Assembly: GCF_018449725.1 (NCBI RefSeq)
Contig: NZ_JAAVVC010000005.1
Span: forward strand, 62,001 to 126,000
Length of the DNA: 64,000 nt
Reading direction: 5' to 3'
DNA from: Pseudomonas sp. dw_612
Lineage (GTDB): Bacteria; Pseudomonadota; Gammaproteobacteria; Pseudomonadales; Pseudomonadaceae
Of this stretch, positions 18,853 through 27,756 are shown one piece after another (the first letter of the stretch is position 1; every line of letters begins with the position of its first letter). The notes below the pieces were generated by a model that did no database searches, was not told the DNA's origin, and saw nothing but the letters and a program-made list of their open reading frames with translations. The position numbers and the translations under genes were made by a program.

Positions 18853-21800
18853 TCAGGCGGCTGGGGTACCGGGCAAGAACGTGATGCGATCGAACTCCAG
18901 ACTCGTGTCACTGCTGCTGCTGCGCACCATGAATCTGAAGGACCCGCCGGTGCGGCTGGACACAAAGGCGCGGGCCAGCCCCTCTTGATTGGTGAGGCTG
19001 CCGGCACGGATCACCGCCTCACCGCTGCTACTGTCAGCGACCCGGTAGTTCCAATTCACCGTAGCGTTGATACCCCGATTGAAATAGTTGTCCTCCATCA
19101 CCGCATACAGCTCGACCTCAAAACCGGCCGGAACGTCATACGCTGGCACCTCGGAACTGAGGTTGGGCGGGAACTCAAAGGAGCGGCTGTCGGCGAGAAC
19201 ACTCACCGCAGGCGCGGGCAGTTTTTCCCCCATATCCAGCCAGAACAGCGGCGTCTCTTCGCCCTGAATCCGCCCGGGAATAAAGTCCACATCCACCACT
19301 CCGGAGGTGGACGTGGCCTTCTCCTCGATCGTGCCCAGGGTGGTTTGCCAGTGCACGAAGACCCCGCTCATCGGTGTGTTCTGCAGGTTGTTGACCGTGA
19401 CCCTGTAGGTGGCTTTTTCCCCCGCCTTGCCGGCAATCACCGAGTTGTTGCCGAGCAACTCACAGGTGATTTTGACGGTCTGACCAGGTTCGTCGCCGGC
19501 CGGGGCCAGCACCGGCCCCGAGGTTTCGGACAGGCTCAACAAGGCCTTCTCGGCGGCCACCTGATAAGCCGCTTTTTCTGCCGGCGTGCTGGCGCTGGGG
19601 GGGAGCCGGCCGATCAACAGCAGCGTGCGCGCATCCATGCTGCAGCGCGCCGACAGGGTGCGGATGCGTACCAGAAGATCGAGCTGTTGCAGGGTTCTGA
19701 TCAAGGGCTGGCTGATCGACTGGACACACTCCAGCACGTCCTGAACGCTCCAGCCGAAAAACACCGCCAGCCTGGCGGCGGCGGCCTGTGTAGCCAACGC
19801 CCAGGCATGCGCTGACAGCTTCGGAGGGGCTCCGGGCACGATGTCCTTGGGCAGTCGCGCCGCTTCGCGCAGGTAGTCCAGCAACTGGGCCTGGGGCCGC
19901 TCACTCAAGGTGAAGGCGTGGGCCAGGGTGGCCAGGTAGTAGAAGGTATTGAGGGACACCGCCAGCGGCTCCGGCTGGGTTATCCACTCGCGATTGCCGT
20001 AGTCGAGGTAGTCCTGCAGCACCTCGACGCTCAACTGCAACTTCAAGACGATTTCACTACGCCGGCGCACTTGCGCCAACTGCAACAGAAACGCATCACC
20101 TTCGTAGATGCGCCCGCTACGGCCCTTGGCGATCTCAAGCTGCGGCCGTGCCAACACTTGCCGCAGAAATCTGTCCACCTGACCGCCGGCCCACGTCAAC
20201 ACCGGGATCACCTGTTCCGAGGCCAGGCCGGTGTGCACCGCCAGGCACTCCTTGACCACCGACAGTTGCGCGGCCTTCGACCGCAACAAGACGCCGAGCA
20301 TGATTTCGACGATCGCGTCGCGCTCGGTTTCGTAGCGTTCGCCCAAGCCATCCCTGACCGCCAGAAGCAATATTTCACGGGCCCGGTTCGAGTAATCGGC
20401 CTCCCGCGTCGGTTCGATAATCACCACCCCCTCGGCGTCGACCAGAGCGCTCAGCAGATCCAGCCAGTCAGCCCCCGCAGGCAGCGCGGGGACACCCGCC
20501 ATCAGCAACTCGGCGCTGGTAAACATTGCGCCGGACAGCAGATTGCGAACCTGCTCGAACAATTTCAAATCAGCGGCGGTTTCTTTCTGCGACGCGGCCG
20601 GCTCAATGACTTGCTGCACCAGCCAGCGCACCTCGATGTCATGTTCGCGGCACCAACTCACGCAGGTGTGCAGGCCCTCGATGACCACCAGCACATTGGC
20701 ATTGGTCGCCGTGTGCGCCTGGATTTTCGGCACACCGGCCAACGCTTTGACCCAGCTCTCGCCGCCCAGCACGGTCAACAACATCACTCCTTCGATCGGG
20801 GTGATGCCCAACAGCCGGGACAGCCGCACCAGGCGATAGAAACCCGAGACGATGGACACAGAGCGCGCCAGTTTTCCGGCGGCGGGGCTGGAGGCCATGG
20901 ACACCGCTTGCGCCACGAAGCTATAGGTCAGCAGATCGATGCCCAGGCCACCGCACAGTCGATTGACCGTCAGCTCCGACGTGCCCGCCACGGGCAGGAT
21001 GTCGAACAGACCGTTATCCAGCACCAGCGGCTCCCGATAATCACCTTGTGCATTGAACACCCGATCAAACAGCGAGGGGTTGTCGCCGCGCCCGTAGAAC
21101 GACACTTCATGGATAAACGCGGCAAACTCCTCGGCGGTGCAGCCGTAACGCTCGCGCAAGGTTTGAAACAGGCCGAGGGCCTGCACCCCGCCGTCGGTCA
21201 TCGCGTACGTCGTATTGGCCGGCAGCTCGGCCTTGATCGCTGCCGCGAGCAGCGCATCGGTCTGCTCGGGGGGCAGCCCCAGCCATTGGTCAAGACGCAG
21301 CTTGCGGTGCATGCGATCGATCGGGCCGATCGGGGCATTTTTCAGACGATGCACCGTTGCCGCAAACTCGATATCCACCAGCGTGGCGGCACTGGCGGCG
21401 GCATTGATGTAGACCGAGCCCGCCTGGATGTTTGGCGCCCCGCTGAGGGGAGGTCCATTGACCGAGCGCACCGGGGCGAAACCGCGTATCGACAGCAGTG
21501 CTTCGAGTTGTTGGGAATCGAGTTTGGTGCGCTCGCAGAAGACCGGCACGTCCCTGTACCCGTCGGTTCCTGTGGTATCGAGAATGCCGAAATGATTCTG
21601 ATAAAACGCAAGCGCTTCGGTAGCCGCTGCTTCGGTCAGTATCAAGCGCTGCTGAGGCCCCAGCCGCGATGCCAGCAACCGGGCCCGTGGCGCATCGGCG
21701 TCCAGCACGTCAGGGCGCAGGAAATACGGAAACTCCAGGTCCACCCGGTTCGCGATGTCACCGACCGTCATGCCGTTGTGCCGCGCCACATAGTCCAGGC

Positions 21801-22464
21801 TGGCCCAATGCTGGAAGTACGGCAGCCCGCTGGGATAGCGAGCCGTCAGCAGGGCTTCTTCCACCGAAGGTGTTCCCGCGCCGTGACTGGTGATAAAGGT
21901 TTCCAGCACCGGGACAATAATGTCCACGGCCGACATCGCTTGGTGCACCGCATTGAAATCGATGGACAAGGCTTTGAGGTCAGCCCGTCGACTGTCCAGC
22001 GTCAGCTTGGATGCCGTGCCTTGCGGCTCGATCCTGTCTCTGATCCACACCAGCAAATCGATCAGGTACGCCACCGGTGAGTAGCAGGATTCCAGTGCGT
22101 CCGGCGGGCTCAATGCATCGAAATCAACGTTGAACAGGCGCTGAAAACTCGGCCCTTCCAGCATCGACAACAACCCGCTTTGCGGCCCCGGCGCCGTGGC
22201 CGGGTCGCTGAACAAGGTGTGTTCGATAAACTGCCGGCGCACGTAGATCGCCAGCGCATTGGCCTGCTCCAGGAAGGCTTTGGCATCGTCCTCGGTCAGT
22301 TCATAGGTTTGCATCAACCCGCGAACTCCCTGCTCCACTAGCGGAAAAATCGACCCGCCCTCACTCAGGTAGGTCGCCAGGCCGGCGTAACCCTCCCGTT
22401 GCGATGGCTGGTTGAAGGCCTGCTCGAACAATTGCAGCGCCGGACGACTCGCAGAGGTGACCAT
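18853..22464 (-). CDS. TcaA-like N-terminal half of Tc toxin subunit A with Ig-like tail
   Basis: The 1203-residue protein begins with the VRP1/SpvA-like helical shell region of Tc A subunits. GPSFQRLFNVDFDALSPPDALESCYSP and YLIDLLVWIRDRI are typical, near residues 95-150, and the helical repeats extend to about 960. The last ~210 residues are different: two Ig-like (invasin-type) domains, seen in AGKAGEKATYRVTVNNLQNT and VPAGFEVELYAVMEDNYFNR. CAGGAG lies nine bases before the ATG at 22464, so this start is preferred over a TTG at 22500. It is followed 69 bases later by the tcaB-like gene. A lux-box-like palindrome lies about 105 bp upstream of the start. Confidence 0.9.
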   Translation of the reverse strand: MVTSASRPALQLFEQAFNQPSQREGYAGLATYLSEGGSIFPLVEQGVRGLMQTYELTEDDAKAFLEQANALAIYVRRQFIEHTLFSDPATAPGPQSGLLSMLEGPSFQRLFNVDFDALSPPDALESCYSPVAYLIDLLVWIRDRIEPQGTASKLTLDSRRADLKALSIDFNAVHQAMSAVDIIVPVLETFITSHGAGTPSVEEALLTARYPSGLPYFQHWASLDYVARHNGMTVGDIANRVDLEFPYFLRPDVLDADAPRARLLASRLGPQQRLILTEAAATEALAFYQNHFGILDTTGTDGYRDVPVFCERTKLDSQQLEALLSIRGFAPVRSVNGPPLSGAPNIQAGSVYINAAASAATLVDIEFAATVHRLKNAPIGPIDRMHRKLRLDQWLGLPPEQTDALLAAAIKAELPANTTYAMTDGGVQALGLFQTLRERYGCTAEEFAAFIHEVSFYGRGDNPSLFDRVFNAQGDYREPLVLDNGLFDILPVAGTSELTVNRLCGGLGIDLLTYSFVAQAVSMASSPAAGKLARSVSIVSGFYRLVRLSRLLGITPIEGVMLLTVLGGESWVKALAGVPKIQAHTATNANVLVVIEGLHTCVSWCREHDIEVRWLVQQVIEPAASQKETAADLKLFEQVRNLLSGAMFTSAELLMAGVPALPAGADWLDLLSALVDAEGVVIIEPTREADYSNRAREILLLAVRDGLGERYETERDAIVEIMLGVLLRSKAAQLSVVKECLAVHTGLASEQVIPVLTWAGGQVDRFLRQVLARPQLEIAKGRSGRIYEGDAFLLQLAQVRRRSEIVLKLQLSVEVLQDYLDYGNREWITQPEPLAVSLNTFYYLATLAHAFTLSERPQAQLLDYLREAARLPKDIVPGAPPKLSAHAWALATQAAAARLAVFFGWSVQDVLECVQSISQPLIRTLQQLDLLVRIRTLSARCSMDARTLLLIGRLPPSASTPAEKAAYQVAAEKALLSLSETSGPVLAPAGDEPGQTVKITCELLGNNSVIAGKAGEKATYRVTVNNLQNTPMSGVFVHWQTTLGTIEEKATSTSGVVDVDFIPGRIQGEETPLFWLDMGEKLPAPAVSVLADSRSFEFPPNLSSEVPAYDVPAGFEVELYAVMEDNYFNRGINATVNWNYRVADSSSGEAVIRAGSLTNQEGLARAFVSSRTGGSFRFMVRSSSSDTSLEFDRITFLPGTPAA

Positions 22465-22563
22465 GCTCAAACTCCTGGTACAGATAGCGGTAGGCGTCAA
22501 ACAACCTGCAAAGAGGTTGGACTGAAAGGCTTGTCAGGGATATTTGGCGTCGCGGCGTGGCTG

Positions 22564-22593
22564 GCGTCTACTGTCAGAACTGACAGTAGACGC
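22564..22593. promoter_or_regulatory. lux-box-like operator A, upstream of the tcaA-like gene
   Basis: A perfect 14-bp inverted repeat with a 2-bp spacer. Its central 20 bases, TACTGTCAGAACTGACAGTA (22569-22588), fit the LuxR-family CT-N12-AG pattern. It lies between the stop codon of the 1026-residue Ig-like gene and the tcaA-like start. No T-tract follows on the minus strand, so an operator is more likely than a terminator. Closely similar elements precede two other tc transcription units. Confidence 0.7.
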
Positions 22594-25500
22594 TACCTTT
22601 CGTCGGCACGGGCCTTAGTAGCGGGAAGTCCCGGCGGGGAAGGCACCACCTCGAAACGGCGGCTGTCGGCCCAGTCGGAATGAATGGCGCTGCCACCACT
22701 GCCGATAACCTGCCTGAACCGCACCCAATAGCCACCCTGCGGCAGCCGTATCGTCGCGTCGCTTTGCCAGCCACTGGCGGTCACCGCAATGTCCCGCGCC
22801 ACCACCCGCTCCGGGTTGAACCAGCTCACCAGCTCGCCGACGCCTGGCTGGCCCTTGCCGGCGAATGCCACAGGGTCGGTGACCCATCGGCTCGGCGCCG
22901 GCACATCAATACTGGGCAGGTACGGCCCCACTCGCACCTTGCGTGGCAATGACGAACCGGACTGAAATTCGCCGCTCGACGCAATGGCAATCAAGTCGTG
23001 GTCACCCGCGGCGACCACCAGTTCGACCGCCATCGACCAGGTGCGATCAGCGAGCACCGGTGCACGCCCCAGCACCGTTTGCGGTGCCGTACTCAGGGCC
23101 ACCGCCACCGTATCGCCCGGGTGGCCGAAGCCCGACACCACGACCCCGCGCCCGACTGCTGCGGCGTCGACCGGGGTTTCGATGATCGGCGCCACCGGCA
23201 CCACGCGAAAGGCCTGTACGGGACTGTCTTTCGACGGCCGGCCGTCAAAGGTCTGTCGCGCCCGCAGGCTGTGCCGGCCGATGTCCAGCGTGATCGCCGC
23301 GCTTTGCCAGAGGCCATTGGTATCGACACTGATTCCCGTGAGGATCGGGTCGGCAACGCCTTGTAACCACACATCGACCCTGGCGCCTGGCAGGCCCTTG
23401 CCCGAAATCCTGGCGATGCGCGGCAGTGTGCCGTCCGGGGCGGGAACCTCGATCTCGGGCGGCAGCACCACCACCCTGAATGAATGCTCGGCGCTGAACT
23501 CGGACGTGCGCCCGCCCATGAGTTGCACCGCCGTCAAGGTGTAGTCGCGAAACGCCAGGTTATTGAGTTGCACCTCCCAGTTGCCATCCGCGATCAGGCT
23601 GTCGCTCTCGCCCACCAACCCGGTGAATTGTGCATCGTGTAGTTCGATTTTCCCGCCGGCGATCCCGCCGCTGCCCGTGACGAGCGGGTTGCGCCCGACT
23701 TCCGAGCCCTCGACCGGCGCAGTAAACACCGGTTGGGGTATAAACCGCTCAAGCGAGAAACGTAGGGCGGCCGCGGGCGAATCCTGCCCGGCTGCGCGCT
23801 GGGTGGCGGTCACCTCGTGATAGACATCGGGGGCGAAGGGCGTGCTGCGCTTGAAGGTCCATTGGGTGCCGGTGACGGTCGCCTGATGCTCTTGCGCATT
23901 ATCACTGAAGCGCAGCTTGACCTGGGCGTCGTCCCAGCAGGTGCCCTTGAAGATGGGTGAGTGCTGGCCGTCCTCGATCACGGTGATATCGTCGATGACC
24001 GGCGCCAGCGGCGCGATGGTCACCTCAATCTCCACCCAACCCTCTGAAACTTGCCCGCCCAGCTCTTGGCGCAGGTGAAGCTTGCGCTTCAAGGTCGGCC
24101 CCCACACTTCAGACGCCGTACTGGACCAGCGCCCGCCGCTCACCAGAGCATTCGGCACACCGCTGCTGCTGCCCCCCGGATTCAACAGCACTACCGTGGC
24201 ACCGTTGTAACCCGTTCCGGAGAACACCGGTGTGTAGCCGCCGGTATAACTGACCGTGGGCCTCGGCAATACCACGGTGTAACTGAAGGTGTATTCCGTG
24301 GAAACAATCCAGCCACCGCTGTTATCGGACACTTTTTGCGTGGCCTTGAAACTGTATTGGCCCAGCGGCCAATTGACGGAATCCACTTGCCAGATGCCAG
24401 CATCGCTGACCCCGACCGACGGCACCGTCTGCGAACCCGGCCCGCTGACCTTTACCACGTCGACGGTCGCACCTGCGTAGCCCGTGCCTGAAAATCGCAG
24501 GCTGGCATTGGCCAGCGGCGTGACCGTGACCGAGGTCAGTTGGGGTGGGCGAACCTTGAAGGTGACCGGGGCACTGCGCAACGAAAAAACACCTTGCGTG
24601 CTTTGCCGCGCCACCAGCCTCACCGGCCCCGGCTGGAGGATGACGGAGCGGCCCCAGCCTGGCGCGGAGAACACCCCCGTTTCCCCGACCAGGGTGTCGC
24701 TCAGGTCAATGAAGATCTGGACCACGGCGCCCTGGAAGCCGTTGTTGCCTGCAACGCTGAAAGTTGTGTCGACGATACCGCCAGGGGTCGTGATGGTGGG
24801 GATGCCGAGGACGCTGATGGTGACAGGGGGGGAGTAACCATTGGAAATGCCCGCCATCACGTACTGCGCTTCAACGGTCAAGGGACCGCTGGGCAGCGTC
24901 AGGCCAGGTTTGGGAGCGGCTTGCCAAGTTTGGTTTGTACCGACCGTCACCGATTGGCTGACAACGTCGTAATGGTTGGCTTGCTTGACGACTGTGATGG
25001 TCGATCCTGGAAGGCCTTCGCCCTTGAAGAGTATTTCAGGGAGGGCGACGATAGCGTTTTGCGCAGGCGACGAAATAGTGGCACCCACGACCCTGAAAGG
25101 GCGATTTTCACTGTAACGGGTGGCATATCCTGCCTGGCTCTGCTCAATAGCGATCGAATAATCGCCGTAAGGCAAATCCCGGTTCAGCGTCACTGCCCAG
25201 TTATTATTGGTCGCTGTAAACACATCGCTCAGGGGCACCCCTGTATTTGTCTGTACAACTCTGAGGGAACAATTGCCACCGCCGGTTCCAGAAATCCTCG
25301 GGCGGCGATCGGTGACCACGGCGTTGCTCGCCGGACTTACGATGACCGGACGGTTGCTTATCCAAATATAAATTTCGATGGGAGGCGAATATTCATTACC
25401 TGAGCGCCACCGCGCCCAGATCCGCGCACTCCCCGGCTGGCTGGATCCAAGCGCCCGCCAATGCTCGGTCCTGCCATAGAACCACTCGCCGGCAAAACCG

Positions 25501-25673
25501 TCGACACGGGCGTTATTGACATAGAAATCCAGCCATACCTGATGTTGCCCATCCCAAGGAATCTGGAAATACACTTCGAATAACCCACCGACAATGGAAA
25601 GGTTGGCTGGACCGCGACTCCTCAATGGCGGCAGGGCAGTGGAGACCGTTGTTTCGCTATCGTCGTCCGACAT
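22593..25673 (-). CDS. 1026-residue Ig-like repeat protein, first gene of the TcA locus
   Basis: The protein starts MSDDDSETTVSTALPPLRSRG, with no signal peptide. Residues ~20-115 form a distinct N-terminal module (GGLFEVYFQIPWDGQHQVW). The rest is about nine Big-type Ig-like repeats of 85-100 residues. Each has the pattern P.I..P......P.ISG.G.PGA.V.V followed by a G.W strand and a F.V ending; examples are RPRISGTGGGNCSLRV and IARISGKGLPGARVDVW. GAGGAG precedes the ATG. It is the most upstream gene of the minus-strand tc cluster and has its own lux-box-like element 67 bp upstream. Similar repeats occur in adhesins. No enzymatic motif was seen, and its role in the toxin system is inferred only from position. 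Confidence 0.8.
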   Translation of the reverse strand: MSDDDSETTVSTALPPLRSRGPANLSIVGGLFEVYFQIPWDGQHQVWLDFYVNNARVDGFAGEWFYGRTEHWRALGSSQPGSARIWARWRSGNEYSPPIEIYIWISNRPVIVSPASNAVVTDRRPRISGTGGGNCSLRVVQTNTGVPLSDVFTATNNNWAVTLNRDLPYGDYSIAIEQSQAGYATRYSENRPFRVVGATISSPAQNAIVALPEILFKGEGLPGSTITVVKQANHYDVVSQSVTVGTNQTWQAAPKPGLTLPSGPLTVEAQYVMAGISNGYSPPVTISVLGIPTITTPGGIVDTTFSVAGNNGFQGAVVQIFIDLSDTLVGETGVFSAPGWGRSVILQPGPVRLVARQSTQGVFSLRSAPVTFKVRPPQLTSVTVTPLANASLRFSGTGYAGATVDVVKVSGPGSQTVPSVGVSDAGIWQVDSVNWPLGQYSFKATQKVSDNSGGWIVSTEYTFSYTVVLPRPTVSYTGGYTPVFSGTGYNGATVVLLNPGGSSSGVPNALVSGGRWSSTASEVWGPTLKRKLHLRQELGGQVSEGWVEIEVTIAPLAPVIDDITVIEDGQHSPIFKGTCWDDAQVKLRFSDNAQEHQATVTGTQWTFKRSTPFAPDVYHEVTATQRAAGQDSPAAALRFSLERFIPQPVFTAPVEGSEVGRNPLVTGSGGIAGGKIELHDAQFTGLVGESDSLIADGNWEVQLNNLAFRDYTLTAVQLMGGRTSEFSAEHSFRVVVLPPEIEVPAPDGTLPRIARISGKGLPGARVDVWLQGVADPILTGISVDTNGLWQSAAITLDIGRHSLRARQTFDGRPSKDSPVQAFRVVPVAPIIETPVDAAAVGRGVVVSGFGHPGDTVAVALSTAPQTVLGRAPVLADRTWSMAVELVVAAGDHDLIAIASSGEFQSGSSLPRKVRVGPYLPSIDVPAPSRWVTDPVAFAGKGQPGVGELVSWFNPERVVARDIAVTASGWQSDATIRLPQGGYWVRFRQVIGSGGSAIHSDWADSRRFEVVPSPPGLPATKARADER

Positions 25674-25739
25674 GGAGGGCTCCTCAAAAGGATGGAGTGA
25701 AAGGTCCTTCCTTTTTGATTTATCTCAGAAGCCGCGTCT

Positions 25740-25759
25740 ACCTGTAATATCTGACAGTT
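25740..25759. promoter_or_regulatory. lux-box-like operator B, upstream of the 1026-residue Ig-like gene
   Basis: ACCTGTAATATCTGACAGTT matches the perfect palindrome upstream of the tcB gene at 17 of 20 positions and keeps the CT-N12-AG spacing. It is centred about 76 bp before the start codon at 25673. Like operator A, it is preceded by GCGTCT. Confidence 0.6.
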
Positions 25760-26120
25760 CAGACGAACGGCCCTACGGACTTTTCCCACGTTTTTTGAGG
25801 CCTACGAAGCCTTGCGCCATTGCCTACAAGTCCGCCAGAATCCGCCGGCTTGTGCACATTTGGCCTGCCCCGTAATTTGATTCGCGTCGCTGATTGGCAG
25901 CGGCCGGGTTTAGTCGCCCGGGAGGTTCCACGAATGTGCAAAGCAGGCCAGACGGTCGGGATGTTCCCTATCCCCCTTCCTGAACGTTATGGTGGCTGTG
26001 CACAGGGCGCCCTCGGGCGCGCCGGTTTTCGTGGTCCTTCCCGGTCGACTAACCTGTGTACAGCCGCCACCCCTTCGTTTAGTCGCGAGTCGGTGGCAGC
26101 CTCACTCAAAGGTCACGAAT
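25760..26120 (+). promoter_or_regulatory. Structured leader-like region before the DUF6124 gene
   Basis: No convincing gene was found. Two related segments occur: GTTTAGTCGC...GAGGTTCCACGAATGTGCAAAGCA-like at about 25907-25946, and GTTTAGTCGC...AAAGGTCACGAATATGTTCAAAGCA-like at about 26077-26134. The second copy leads directly into the DUF6124 start codon. Between them lie arms GGTGGCTGTGCACAGG (25991-26006) and CCTGTGTACAGCCGCC (from 26053) that can pair, with smaller hairpins inside. This could be a structured 5' leader or a degenerate duplicate of the gene's start region. Confidence 0.4.
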
Positions 26121-26492
26121 ATGTTCAAAGCAACACCCAATCCGCCGAAAACGGACTCGTTTTCGGCCACCCTCGATGCCAAGAAACTCCGCGAGGCCGC
26201 CGACCGCGCTCTCGATTACTACCTCAAACCCGATGCCCACCACCTGCACGCGCCAACGGCCAAGGATCGAGCCATGAAAATGTTTACCGTCGCCCCTGAA
26301 GCCAAAACCCACGCCATCAACATCCAGGCGTTCGAAACCTTTTCCTCGGTCAATATCCTGCTGCTCGACCTGGCCGAAAGCCTGGACGACAAGCCACGGC
26401 ACCTGGCGATGGCGATTTATCAGTTGAGTGAGATGGGATTGATGCTGGTGGAAAAGACGCTGGAGAGTGAACCGGCGGTGAGCCCGACTTAA
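26121..26492 (+). CDS. DUF6124-family small protein
   Basis: The 123-residue protein begins MFKATPNPPKTDSFSATLDAKKLREAADRALDYYLKP, a pattern I recognise from the Pseudomonas-specific DUF6124 family. The C-terminal half, INIQAFETFSSVNILLLDLAESLDDKPRHLAMAIYQLSEMGLMLVEKTL, is helical and amphipathic. It has no signal peptide or catalytic motif. AAAGG lies eight bases before the ATG. The function is unknown. The upstream region is unusually structured and partly repeated. Confidence 0.8.
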   Translation: MFKATPNPPKTDSFSATLDAKKLREAADRALDYYLKPDAHHLHAPTAKDRAMKMFTVAPEAKTHAINIQAFETFSSVNILLLDLAESLDDKPRHLAMAIYQLSEMGLMLVEKTLESEPAVSPT

Positions 26493-26504
26493 AGCAAGAT
26501 CAAA

Positions 26505-26600
26505 AGATCGCAGCCTTCGGCCACTCCTACATAGACCGCGTTCACCTCACTATCGCGGGGAAACGCCGATTCTGTAGGAGCTGCCGCAGGCTGCGATCTT
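26505..26600. repeat. REP pair, GATCGCAGCC...GGCTGCGATC type
   Basis: Two inverted copies (AGATCGCAGCCTTCGGCC and GTAGGAGCTGCCGCAGGC) are separated by about 45 bases. They lie between the convergent DUF6124 and PilZ genes, where they may serve as a bidirectional terminator or mRNA end. Confidence 0.85.
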
Positions 26601-26607
26601 TCGCTGT

Positions 26608-26967
26608 TCAGGCCGAAGCAGGCAACGGCTGGAAACTGAAGTACTGGCGCAACGCACTCACCAGTTGCCCATATTCCGGCGGTGCCCGTTGCAGGCTGAA
26701 CCCGGCGTCATAGTGGTGGGGCGTGGCGTCTTCATGGCACCACAAACAACTCGCACGCAAATCGATGACCTGCGTACAACCGTCGCTGGCGGGGATTTTC
26801 AGACGCAGGTCGAAGTCAGCGCCAATCATCATCGGCAACTGGCTGATCAGCATCAGCCCGTCTTCGGAGACATTGCCCAGAAAGCCGATGGGCTTGTCGG
26901 TAACGCTGTTGAACACTTTCAGAAAATACGGCAGTTGATGCCGCTCGATCCGGCGGTCGGTAAACAT
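26608..26967 (-). CDS. PilZ domain-containing protein
   Basis: The 119-residue single-domain protein begins MFTDRRIERHQLPYFLKVFN. The RRxxR-like c-di-GMP motif is represented by RRIERHQ near residues 5-11, and the following beta-barrel carries the D/NxSxxG motif as NVSEDGLML near residue 34. A hydrophobic barrel core follows. It probably binds cyclic di-GMP in the cytoplasm. The ATG at 26967 matches the family start; longer readings add a non-conserved extension. The diguanylate cyclase gene about 5 kb away could supply the ligand, although such signalling is usually global. Confidence 0.85.
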   Translation of the reverse strand: MFTDRRIERHQLPYFLKVFNSVTDKPIGFLGNVSEDGLMLISQLPMMIGADFDLRLKIPASDGCTQVIDLRASCLWCHEDATPHHYDAGFSLQRAPPEYGQLVSALRQYFSFQPLPASA

Positions 26968-27212
26968 GCTGAATTCGCTACGCAAGGCTCTTAAGCAGAG
27001 CCGCACTAATGCTTCGGAACGGGCCTTCTGCTGTTTATACGCAGGATGGGCACGCTCTCCCCGCTTCCGGTGTGACAGTCCTACCCACCGCCGCCACTTT
27101 TGCCGCTGCCAGTCGCAGGTGTTGCGTCGGCTCAGCGGCAAGGCGCTGAAGCCGATTTATTCGACTATAGCTGAACCTATACAACCAGCCAGCCTTTGTA
27201 TGAGATCTATCA

Positions 27213-27599
27213 TCAGAAACGGGTCGGCCGTACCACCGCCGCCGCGCTGCGGGTCGGATAGTGGCCCAGTGACTCCAGGGTTTCCAGACGCGCGCGGGCT
27301 CGGTAGGCGTATTCGCTTTGCGGGTACGAGGCGATGATGTACTGGTACGTCTGGGCCGCATCGACAAACAGCTTCTGCCGCTCAAGGCACTGGCCGCGCA
27401 TCATCGACACTTCCGGTCGAACATACGGCCGGGCGCGGCTGGCGCGGTCAACCTTGGACAATTCGAGCATCACCTGCTCGCAATTGCCCCGATCGTAGGC
27501 GCTGTAGGCGTTATTCAAATGATGGTTCATCGACCAACGGGTGCAGCCCGTGACACTGAGGACACTGAGGGCAAGGGCGGCAATGGGCACGAATCGCAT
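27213..27599 (-). CDS. TPR-like lipoprotein
   Basis: The 128-residue protein has a lipoprotein signal peptide, MRFVPIAALALSVLSVTGC, with the lipobox VTGC at residues 16-19. The mature part contains one or two TPR-like helix pairs (AYSAYDRGNCEQVMLELSKV and LFVDAAQTYQYIIASYPQSEYAYRARARLE), similar to YfiO/BamD-type repeats but much shorter. It probably sits in the outer membrane facing the periplasm. It lies divergent from pyruvate kinase, with about 157 bp between them. No specific function is assigned. Confidence 0.8.
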   Translation of the reverse strand: MRFVPIAALALSVLSVTGCTRWSMNHHLNNAYSAYDRGNCEQVMLELSKVDRASRARPYVRPEVSMMRGQCLERQKLFVDAAQTYQYIIASYPQSEYAYRARARLETLESLGHYPTRSAAAVVRPTRF

Positions 27600-27756
27600 G
27601 GGGGTTCTCCTGTCTTGAGCACTGTATCGACCCGTTGGCGGAAATCTTCAGGAATGTTCGTTTAAAGAAAGAAACGAATAAGTAGTGCATACGAACAATG
27701 ACTACAGGCAAAGAGCATAGTAGCCTCACTCAGCGCTTGAACTCAGGAGTCTATGC

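Noticed and set aside
19918..22080. A 720-codon open frame opposite the tcaA-like gene, and similar long antisense frames opposite pykA (27751-29397) and fumA (32758-34389)
   Set aside because: They mirror well-supported genes, are rich in Arg/His/Gln typical of GC-rich antisense reading, and show no domain or ribosome binding site.
22564..22593. Rho-independent terminator after the 1026-residue Ig-like gene
   Set aside because: The stem is perfect but no T-run follows on the minus strand, and related palindromes lie upstream of other tc genes where a terminator makes no sense.
25934..26299. A coding frame starting MCKAGQTVGMFPIP overlapping the DUF6124 start
   Set aside because: It runs out of frame through the DUF6124 gene and has no conserved character; the region is better read as a leader.
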